Assembly: GCF_032854445.1 (NCBI RefSeq)
Contig: NC_088301.1
Span: forward strand, 54,549,187-54,613,186
Origin: Liolophura sinensis
Taxonomy: Eukaryota > Mollusca > Polyplacophora > Chitonida > Chitonidae
Direction of reading: 5' to 3'
DNA: 64,000 bases
Made by a program: the position numbers and the translations under genes. The notes under the pieces are model-generated. The model saw only the letters and a list, made by a program, of their open reading frames with translations. It searched no databases and was not told the origin of the DNA. Of the stretch, positions 49,401-61,400 are shown one piece after another (position 1 is the first letter of the stretch; the number at the start of each line of letters is the position of its first letter).

Positions 49401-52400
49401 ACAACAAATATTTTGAAAAAAACTGGAGTTCTTATATCTATAATATTAGACCCTGGAAAAAATGTGTACGGCATAGCAACAGGGCAAGACGACGACTGAT
49501 TTTTATTCACATTCCGGTCTTCATAGATGAAGTAAACTGGCTCCTGTTTGTTTTTTTCTGACATGAATTGGACATCCATGGAATTATGATAATACCTGTG
49601 GAGAATTTGGTGTGGTTTGAACTCCACAGATTATAATGTTTATAACCAAGTCAATTGATATGCGTACTGGCTGTAACACAAGGGTCCATGTAGTTGGGGC
49701 CAGCTGATTGTGGGTTGCAGTGACGAGAACAGTCTGTCGCTCAACCTCAGTGAAAGTAACAATCAAGCTAATCTATTATATTTTAAAAGTATCGCTGGCA
49801 AAAGTAAATAAACCTTGAATTATATTGAATGGAAACAGCAATTGGTAACACATAGAAATGCCAGTTAAAATTTTGTCCTGTTACGGGCTCAAGGCATGCT
49901 GTGGGGTATCACATGTGAGCCCTTAGGTGAGCACAACTGCTATTCATTTCACAGCCTGCTATTTCAAACAAGCGAGTAAGTAAACAACTTCTGCATTCTG
50001 GGAGTGCAAATCTGGCCTTTTCTTTTTCGTTTGGCTTTTGTTAGGGGTGGGGGATGTAAGCCTTGTGCATCGCCATTTCTTTTAGTAGGCGTGGCTGTAT
50101 TAGCAAGTCTCATATGACTACGAATAAGTCTTCCGTAATCAGGCGGTGTTTTTGATGAGATCTGGTCCATATTGTCTCAATCTGTGGCATTGTTAGGCCA
50201 TGTATGTAACAAGACAGTACCCTGCATTCAGTTACTGCAGTCACAAAGCCACACTTGGGCATGGAATATTCTTGAAATTAGTTGTAAAAGTATAGCGATT
50301 ATTTCCTGCTGTCTGGGTTGTACACACAGAGAAGCCTCACATGCCTGCAGGTCTCGGACCGCTGTGATGTCACAAGGTTGTCATGGAGTAGATTTTGCGA
50401 TGTTTGATCATCAAACTCTACCATTTTTCTTCTGTTTTTGACATTTTAACTGATTCAAAACGATTCAGGGAACATTAAAGATGTTGGCATTTGTTTATTC
50501 ACAGACAGCAAACAATGTATGTACAAATACTTCTTATCGGATAAGTTTAGTCACAAATATTTCTATCAATTTTTATTTTATTTCAAATAGGGAAAGATAA
50601 AAACTGTGACAGAAAATAGGAGTAGTGTTTACCTGGAGCCAACACCTAATTATGACTGCCACATATCAAAGTCAATCTTGACAGAAAGCACTACAGTCTC
50701 ACCAGGAAGAGAATATGAATCTACACAGGTGAGGCTTGAAGTGTTTCTGTGTTTTTTCTGGATTTATGTTAGTAATGTTGAGTATTGAATTATGAATTTT
50801 ATAAATATCTTTTGGATTGGTATGTTATTCCAAGGCTTCATCATCTGTCTCTGAGATGTCCGGAGTGTATTCACAGCCAGTTAGTTTACCAATGCAAAAT
50901 TTGGCCTGATGATTCGTTGTAGTCATATGACTCAAAACTTGATTTGTATGATGTAAAACCCCAAGCATAAATACATGCATACAAAATTTGGTATATTTAT
51001 TTTTGTTTTCAATAAAAATGCAGTGGTATGTGATACTTCGTGTGCTAAGTGGTATAAAAATCTCTGCTTTAGAAGGTCTGTCAATTGGAGGGGTGTTCTA
51101 ATAGCCCATAACATTATGCCATTCGCCTCCTTGGCTGAGGGGTTTAGCACTCCAGTGAGGCGCAGCGATCTGGGAGCTCTGCCCGGTTTTCTCCCACCAT
51201 AATGCTGGCCGCCATCATATAAGTGAAGTATTCTTGAGTACGGGTAAAACACCAATCAAATAAATAAATCTTGATGTCATTAGCATTGTATATGTGAAAT
51301 GCTCTTTAGAAGACATGTGGCATAAAACACTGATAAAACAAGGAGTAACACTTATCAGTGCTTGTAAACAGAAGTTTATTAACCAATAATAATTTGGTTA
51401 AAATTATATACTTCTGGTGTGAACTAATAAGAGATACAGATAGTCCTAAATCAGTTAGGGTTATGGTGAGGACATTTAAGATAGGCAATCCATCCAAGGA
51501 TATTTTACTGTTTAGATAAATGAGGCCATTTGATAAAATTGTGATTTAATTTATCATGTAGTTTGTTGTAAAACCCTTTGTCTAAGGACAGGCTGGTAAA
51601 AACATAAGCACAAATAACAAACTATTAGAACTACACGAACTAAACTGCTTGTGATGACTTAGCATTATACTTTCAGATCTACTTGTATGAGTATGGTGAT
51701 TTGGAAGTACTCCCCTGTCCTAGACACATTTGTCCTGTGTTTGTGGCTAAGTTCACCTACATAAGAAGAGAACTCAAACACAGGTATGTGTCCTGTCAGG
51801 GGTTACATCAACCATGGCTCGAAATATAAATATAGAAATTTTATATTATATATTTTCATACAGGTATACCAAATGTAGAGTACTGCCGCATTTAGATCTT
51901 GCATAAACATGGCACAAGTTCATGTTAAAGGACATACTGCAGATTTCATTAAGTCATTTCTGACAGCATTTCTGATTTACGTCAAAGTTTGACTTAAATC
52001 ACAATTTTTTTTTAAGGTCAGTCCATGGTCACTGGGTAACATACATTTAGTTGTTCTCAATGTATTAATTTTGTGGGCAATTCGTGACCACTTTTACTGT
52101 ATATTTTACTTATAGATCAATGAAATACCCACTGTAATGTGAATAGACAGTAAGAAAATTCAGATATAATCTTTATGTCACCTGATGTGAAAAAATTATA
52201 TAAGTGCATATTCTGTACACATGCAGTGACATCATGGACATTCTTTATTTTTCAGTAGCAAGTACATGTATGTAACTCCATCAACTCGATCAGCTATTTG
52301 CCATTCAGCCTCCAGTCGAATGTCTGGTTCTCAGGTCCAAACAACAACTACTACAACCAGTATTTCGAGCCTACCATCTCCATGTGGCCCTACCATTTCT

Positions 52401-55400
52401 AGCGGTATCCCTTCCAGTTGCATTTCCACCTGGACACCGCAGCCAGCAACCACAAAGGGTGATGAGAATGGCACAGTCGTGTGGAATGGGAAGCTGTGTC
52501 TGATGGGTGACCTTCATTGTCTGGTTGACCTTGTGTCCAGGTCATCAAATCTCAAGCCTGCTCATCTGTAAGCTTAAGCTGTTGTGTAATTTATCTACTT
52601 TCACTCCCAGGCTAGAATTTGCATAGGGACAATCTGGTGTTACTAGCAGGTGGCATCAGTCCTTTTCTCTGTCTGTCTTTCTGCCCAGTTTTTTGTAAAT
52701 TCCATGTCCTTTTAAGTTTTCTTATTTACCAAACTTATACACTAAACATCTCTTAGTCAGACTCAAAAGGAAGAAGCCTGCTACTTTTGATCGACCTTTG
52801 CCTATTTCTTGAAGGTCTTTATAAATCAGGTAGTTAAAGTTATATTTGTGACAGCGTTGTAAATATGTGGCCTCTTTAGTCTTTTTATAGATGTCCTATT
52901 TACCAAACTCAGACTATATTTCTGTCTAGACTTGTGAGGACCAAACCTGTTCATTTTCAGTGATCTTGGCCTCTTTTTCAAGGTCACCAGGTTTAGTATA
53001 TTTATTTCCTTTTAAACTCACTGTGTTTTAAATGGCTGGATCCATCAAATCCAATGTTCCACCACCTCTTCTTGTGACAATGTTACATTTCATTTCATTC
53101 CCGATGAAAGCAAATGACGTCACAGAGAGATTGAACATTAGTAACCAATGTGTGGGACATCCAGTTGACCTATTTAAAACAGCACTGCTTATCATTGGTT
53201 AGTTGTATTCTAATATTGACAGTTCGGAAAGGTCCATTGTGTACGACTTGATAACTAATCTAAAAAGTATGACCTATTTCTGAGTGTGATCTCCAGAATG
53301 GCTGATATTTGGATTTGCAAATTCAGTATTTTAACTGAATAGCTTAACTGAATAGCTGAATAGCTGAATAGCACTGCTGGCTATCCATAAACCTGATGTT
53401 GTTTTAATTGAAAAATAATCAATCAAGTAAATGAATAAGAAAACAACTAACTCCTATCAGGAGACTTTTCCAACATGCTGTCTGCCAGCCCCTTTATCAC
53501 TGCTGGTTGAAGTAGAGGTTATAGCATGGAGAAAGTACTCTTAATTAGTTCAATTCTTAATTCAACTTGATTTTTGATCAGTACACTTCTTTTGGTGTGA
53601 ATCATTAGCTGAGATGATATTAAGTACTTCAGGTTATCAAATGATACAGTATGGCCACTTTCTGTTATTGCCATGGCCAACCTACCAGCTAAGAGTAAGA
53701 GACGTACGTTGTGTGGAAACGTCACTCCAACTGATAAACTCTAACTCATTCAGTTTCCGTAGACTTTCCCAAAACCAACACAGCTTTTGTTGGTGTTCGC
53801 AAGTTCAATGTTGGAATAACTACAATATTTTGGCAGTGATATCCTAAGATGGAAACAGTTAGAAACATACGAGACAAATTCCTGGGGTAATCAGTTTTCC
53901 AGAAATGCCTTCAAGCATTTGTAAATGTTTTATGGCTGGTACATGTATACTTGCCTGTTTTTTTTTTTGTTTCTTTTTGGCTTTTTTTTTTATTTCATGT
54001 CCACTTCTTATTTAAAGACATAAAATTTGAGACAAATGTTGGTTACTCTACAAGCTGTATGATGTTGCTCTTGCAGTTGCACATACCTTTAGAACCTCCG
54101 TAAACTTTGTCAACACCAACATTTTGTCGAGGTACCGGGCATGGTCGGTTGGCACAAGTTTTAACTGATCAGTGTTAATGTTTTACAACTGCCTAGCGTC
54201 ACTAAGATGAGTGATATATGTATATCCAAGTACAGTTGGAAAGTCCAAATACAAGAGTATTCCTGCTTCTGATTGTGTTTGAAGTGGAACAGCCATTGAC
54301 ATTAGGATGAGGATGAAGAGGGACACTGCAAGAGCCAAGTTTTTAAGCCAAGTGAAATCCCTAAGGAGAAATGCAGATGTATTCACCAACAGTCAATATT
54401 ACTCTGTGTGCCATCTGAAGCCTACGGCAGATAACTTCATTTCAAGATTCCAAGCTGTGGTTAAATATCTCTGCAAAATGGACTCGGTATGTATCGATAT
54501 TTAGAATATCAATACTTTTTTAAGAATGAATTTAATTATTGGCAAGTGTTAATTGAATTTGTCATTGAACATAATTGAACCTTATTGACCTCTGTGTGAG
54601 CATAGTATAGGACTTTTGAGGCTAAGTTTGATTTACTGTAAGTTCCATAAGTCTTCTATCCACTGTCATAATCATTTGTTTTGTGCATTACAGGTAGGAG
54701 TGTTACATGATGGAGCCATGAATTTACTCCTAATAATGCCAGCAGGAAAACTTACAGAGGAACTAGGTAAAATGATAAATGAGAGCTAATTTAATTGATA
54801 TTAAGAAATGCTGTACATGTATTAAAATGTGACAAAATTGCAATTGTTATATTTTGTAGCATGTCTTATTAATATGTGATTTATCTGTTACATTTTGTAT
54901 GTACTTGCAACTTGAGTTTTCATTAACATTTTTAAGGGACAGCCTCCATAGCCAAGTGGTTAACATGCCAACTTCACGCAATGTCTCGTGAGCCATTCAC
55001 CAGTGTGATCGCTGTGAATTCAACTCTAGCTCATGCTGGTCATATAAGTGAAATATTCTTGAGTAGAACATAAAACACCAATGAAATAAATAAATATCCA
55101 TGTTACAGTAAATGTTGAAGTATTTTGTACACTGAGCTGAAGTTTTGTATTCATGTATCAACTACAGGTGAACCTTACGTACAACCAAATTACTTTTTAT
55201 TAATACACCACTAGTTTGACAGCTATACTACCCTATTTCTTACACAGGCCTTTTCCAGGATGGTGACGCAAACTTACAGTTGTGTTGTGTATTCATATCC
55301 CCAAAGCCTAGGAGACAAGTTCTAAGAAACAGTAAGATGCCATTGTTTTCTTTTTGGATGGGTGACCAAATTATTTGTGGAAGGAATCATTATCCCTCAC

Positions 55401-58400
55401 CAATGTTTGTAGCACGTTTCCCCTCTGTCAGTTAGTTTGAGTGTCTGGTTTATACGGTTTTTGTTAAGGCCCACATGTACTCGCCTAGTATTTCAACAGG
55501 TTTAAGGCAGAGTAATTTTCTTAATTACGATTTTGTGTCGGTGTCTAGTTTATATTTTCTTCGAGGTCAATTTTTACCCCAATACATTAACCTGTGCATA
55601 TTAATGTCTAATTCATTGAGCTAATTTAGGATACCATCATGTTTTCTAAACACAAGAAAAATTACTCTCTTTGATCCAAGGATCAAAAAAAAAAAAATTC
55701 TATAAATATTTTTTGAAGTGGCGAGGGTGTAACTTATACTGTTCCACGGGTAGTTATTGATACCCGTACAGAAACAGTGTTACAGCCATGGGCAGACAAA
55801 TGCTAATTGTCATTTTTGAATTGGATTAAAATCTTGAGTAGAGCTATGTATATGAAAATCTAATTTATTCGCTGGATTTAAGGGAGTTTAATGTAGGGAG
55901 AGACTGGTTAATGCCTTCAAATGTCTTTCATGATATATAATGTCATGCCACACATTTACCACCTTTAGTTTGTTTCTTAAGATGAACTTCAGTACATCTC
56001 AGAGATGTGAAGGACCTTTGTACATTATGGAGTAAATATTGTTGACACACACAGTGGGAATTGCTTGAGTGTCCAGAGCTATGAATATCATTGAAACTCA
56101 GAATTTTGTTTTTTGCTAATTTTTTATGTAATTTTCATACTTATGAACTTTCAACCATTTCAGTCCGTGCTGAAAGATCTATTGGGCACTTGCAAGCATC
56201 TGAAAATATTGCTGTTACACAAGGTAAGGATTATCACAGTACAGCTTAGGCTAAAAGTCAATTGTTTACCGTTCGTATGGAGATAACGCTCCACTGGCGC
56301 GTGACTAACTCTCTACTGGGCTCTGTCGGAGACCTGCTGAGGGGCGCAGTATTATCGTCGGAAGGTGTGAATATCCTTGTTTGCAAGCGAAGGTGCAGTC
56401 CCTGGGCAGTCCGCTGTTTTAACATTTACTAGCCGTGAAAAGCGAAAAGTTATCTTGCAATGTGTAACCTACCTCTGCACAACAAAATCAGCTTGATTAA
56501 AGGAGTGAACATACGATCAAATCATCGCTAATTTTGCGTAGTAAACTGGCCTAATCTTTCCTGTGAATAAAGCACATGCAATAGCGTGCGCTTCACGCCC
56601 AGGACATCACCCCAACACATGCAGATAGCAGTCTCGTGTGACCTTGCCTCTGTGTTATCCCCTGTGTTCATGTCTTATTATTTGTCGTATTTATATAAAA
56701 GTCACATCTATATACAATCATGTATTCATATTACTGCAAGGATTGTGTAAGCCTCGTGTCAAAAGAACAATAAAAAAAAAAAAAGAAGACGAGCCAAAAG
56801 GTCAGGTCAGAATCAGGAAACACCAGGCAGCGGACCTTTCACTGTATACTACTTCCAGTTGACGGACTTGTAGGCATAGTCGCAACAATCAGTGTTTGCA
56901 ACAAGGAACCTGAAATGGCTGGTGTATTTTTTTATTCTGACTGTTATGTTTAGGAAATTTCCAAGATTAGCCTACATCAGTGATCGTCTATACAGACATT
57001 GTCAGTTACTGAACGAACTGTCACCAGGAAGTTGTACAGAGGAGAGATTTACACAGAAACACTGAATTCAGCCCAGCAGCCAGTTTTTAGAGATTAATTT
57101 ATTCCTATTGTTCATGATTTTCAAAACCATACAGTGTGTGTTTGACACTTGTGAGTATTATTCCAATACAACACGCCTATTGTTCTTTAATTTTGGCAAA
57201 GTGTCACTGCTGGACACTAAGCCTGCTTGAGTTCTTCTTCCAGGTCTCTGCATGACACTTTCAATTACTTTAATGAAGCCTGGGATTAAGACAGACATCT
57301 AGATCTTTATCCCAGATTAAGCCTATAATAATCTGCTTTGCGGTTGCTGCTTATTAAACACCCCTGATATTTTTTCACACAAGTATAGTAAACACCAAAA
57401 CATTACTTTCCAGCTGAAAAAACTCATAACTCATAATCATATGTTTATTGATATACTTCTAAGCTATTGACATGCATACAACCTTCTGTGGAAGAAAAGA
57501 AAGTTATTTGTCCGTTTATTGACTTGTTATGGAAGATGAAGACTGAGCTAGTTGTAGCAGCCGTGGTGATCCAGGTACAAATCTCGCTTAGACTCACTCG
57601 TAAATCACTATTTAAAAGAAGACTGCCACTTTGCGATTAAAGACACAAACATCGGATTATTTACTTCAGTTTCCTGTGTTGTGTTAGTCTTTCAAAAATC
57701 CTTTAAATCATTCTAACAAAGGACTATATTTTCCGTCGTCAGCATCCCACAGTCAGCACGTAGGCCTACCAATGCTCAGCCAAGTGTATGATCAGTCACA
57801 GTGGACGGATCACTGACCGTAGGTGACTGTCTACAAGCCCTCTACATACTCTCCACAAGACCTCTAGGATTGTGCTAATCTCCTGCCTGGTTTGGACTTT
57901 TAGCCTGAGCTGTACTGTGCATGCACAGCAAAAACATCCACATCTATCAAGGTTTACCAATATTTAAAGAATTCAAGGATAACAATATGGACTACATATG
58001 TGACATACATGGGCCAAAAATACATTGGTTATCTAGAATTGAATGTACTATAGTTACCTCTGAAGGAAAATGTTCTGTTTGAATTTCAGATCTTCCACCT
58101 GCTCAGATGATTCGGCATCTGGTGTCATGGTGCCCTGGGGAAGAGAAAGGTACTAAAGTACAGAACTTGTCGCTTCCGGATTATGATCGAGGTTTTCAAA
58201 CCACTTTTCCCCAGAACTCTCTGATCAGCAGGCCTTTGCTACATGACCTGTTTGTGGAGCAAATCCTGATACAGCGTCAGCACAACAGTGTAACAGGTGT
58301 GCTGCATGTGCCCAGTAAACTCTATGGTGAAAAGTCAAATATTGGATCTGTTGTCAAGCCAAAAATGAACACTCCAAAGGTTTGTATGCCTGAAGTTACA

Positions 58401-61400
58401 GCAGGTGTTTGGAACAAGAAAACAGTGTTACATGAGGAAGAAGTTTCCAAACAAAAAGTTTGTGATAGTGGCTCCATAGTTTGTATTGACTTTAACGGTC
58501 CATCCTGTGAAATGTCTCCAACAATGATATCCCCGGACACAACTTTTCCAGATCATGATCCCAAGGTCAATCCCTTAGGAACTCTGAAGGTCATAGAGCA
58601 TACCCTAGAAGATACGGTATCAAGTACTGTTTCTGATTTGAATACAAGTGTATCTCCAGACACGCTCACAGATGAACTTGCAGAGCAAATAGTCAGGGGT
58701 TATCGTCCAAGTTCCCATCGTGTAAATGCAGACCACAAAAAAGTCAATTTACGAGATCCAAGGAAAAGAAAACTTCTAGAAACACTGACAAAAGTTGCCA
58801 GCGGGCAACATAGTGCTATGGAAACCGACACAGCCAAGAAATCATGTTACAATCAGGGGCATGTTGAGTTGAATTCAAAGAAAGACACGTTACTTCCAGT
58901 GACTTCATCAGTTTCAGCCATGGAAAACACTCCCTCAGTTAGTGATACTGACCTTGCTTCCTTTTCACCTGAACCTTCTGATGGTAAACAGGAAAACAGT
59001 GCCTATGAAATCAATATTGTGAAAAAGATTCCCTCTGAACAGTTAGTCCAGAAGACATCTTTGGCAAGTGATCAAACACAAAAAAAGCAGGTTGAGCCAG
59101 ATATTGTGATCACAGCTCTAGGCATGAAACAACTCCTAGACAGTGATTTGGAAGACCCAAGTCTCAAAGTTAATGACGGCTCTGAAGATGAATTTGAGGA
59201 ACCTACACCAGAAGAAATTTCAGATGCTCTTGACAGACGACTTTTGATGGATTCATTAAAGCAATCAATTAAAAGCTCCAAAACCAGTGGACCGATATTG
59301 ATAACACCTGGACTTCGTGTCACAATCAAGAAGAAAGCTGACAGTTCAGTCATATCATCAGCAACGGACATGAAATCTTTCCTTAACTTGAATGTATCCT
59401 GTGTTGATTCAGTGGAGACTCCCACTGGGTTAAGGGAAGTTCCTGGTGGAATCGCTAAGGCAGTTTCTGCTGCACAAGACCAATCCAAACCACCATTGTT
59501 TGTTCAGGGAACACCCATTAAACCTAAAGGAGACACTGTTAATATAATCAGGACAGAAGACTCTCCAGTAGGCGTCCTAAGAGATGAATCAAAATTAAAG
59601 GCAAGTGCCAAAAGCCCAGTGCTGTGGAAGGACAAAACCTTTTGTCTTGAACTTTTGAAAAAACCTACTCCAAAAGAAGTCATCCAAGAAGATTGCCTTC
59701 AAGCCAATAAACAAAGGTTAGTACAAGTTCTTTGACTTTTCTATGCACTTGTAATTTGGAGTGAATTGTTTCTTAAATGCTAGATACTGAGCAATGTACA
59801 GTAATACTTATTTACTTATTGCCCCTTGTTCTTGAATTTGCCTGTCTGTTTGTTTACTTGTTTCCTTGTTTACACAGATTCCCCCGAATGTTTACATGTT
59901 GTATACCACAGGTACATCAAGATTATGGGAAAAACCCTATTCATTTTCTGTGTTCTCGGTCAATTACTTCTTCTGGTGATATAAGTAATATTTTTTGTGA
60001 TAGGCTTGATACAGTATCTCTTGAACTTATTAATGAATTTTCAACAAACTGGTACAAGATGACTTAGATCTGATGTAGACCTAGTGGTGCAGAAGGGCCT
60101 AATTTTTATTTTCTTGGACCTATTTTTTCCCAGGCCTAACTCTCCATTTATTTACCTTGTAAACATACATGCACTATCTACAGGCCTCGACATAAGGATG
60201 AATGAGGGGATCAGAAAATCGTTCTCCTGAATTCTCAAAGAGGAGATCGAAATTCTGATCACCCCTACCCCATCAATTGATCCTCCTCAAGCTTACACGT
60301 TACGTCCAGCTTTGCACTGTGTGTTTATTTCGCCAAATTCTCTGTAATCCGGAGGACGTCACCCTCTAGATAGGTGTGTGGGAACCCCAAACCCACATAT
60401 TAAAGTAACAGTCTGATTACAGACAGGCCCTGTGTCTGTGGCAGTATTTCATGGTACATATGTCCACGTTGCCGTGTAAAGATAATGGGCCCCAACGAAC
60501 AAGCTACATGTATTTGTTTTCCTCATTTTAAGAATCAGGTTTGATCGTGTTTGAAAGAAAACTCATACAGAGAATTGTCATCTAGATGTATTGATTTTAG
60601 CAATATACTTTTATACTGATTTATTTTAATGTGGTAGTAGCGTTAATTGAAATATTAATCATTAAATTACAGTCTATATTCTGTTTCGAAGTCATTTTTA
60701 AAACCATGTGCGTCCAGAAACTACTCAGAGGTGTGAACATTTATTTGGGATTATGACACCAATGAAAACCTTTCATTGGTCACACAATTTTAGCTGAGCC
60801 AATCATAGGTCACATTACATATAAGTAGTCTGTGCTCACCGATGCAAATAGCAATTTTCATTTTACAGACAACGGTCATCAGTCCTTTTTCTATTTAAAC
60901 CGACATAAAGTTTGTGCAGATTTTCCTTTAAGATAAATAAATTTAGTTATTTGCAACCTACTGAGAGCACATTGTACTTGCCAACACGTGAAATTATCGT
61001 TCCCCTGGAGTTTACATGGTGATCGAAAATTCGTTCCCCTGAATTTACGTTAGGAGTTTAGGAGATTGACAGGCGATCGGCCGGTTCGATCGCCTCTTGT
61101 GTCGAGGCCTGATCTCTTATAACTGTTCTGATGGCTGAGAGTTGTATAACGCATAGCACATCATTGCCTAGTTGTTTCCTGGTAAGATTTGTTAAGCCCA
61201 CTGGCATATTATACTGGTTATCATCTGATATGATGAAAAAATATTTTCCTTGTTATTTTCCTTTTTATTTCACTTCTCTTATAGTTGTTTATGTGATGCA
61301 GCCTGGATGGTACATGTAGAATTGTTTTAATTAATTCAAATCTTATGCAGAAAGTCTTCTCTTTGTTTTTCTTTCTGAACAAATAATTGAATTGGCAATA

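Noticed and set aside
49964-50170. Minus-strand basic ORF (68 codons)
   Set aside because: Composition is driven by a pyrimidine-rich plus strand; no motif or splice context was found.
56638-56862. Plus-strand ORF in TASOR intron 12
   Set aside because: It has no splice signals in a fitting phase; exon 12 joins exon 13 directly in frame. The lysine run comes from a poly(A) tract.
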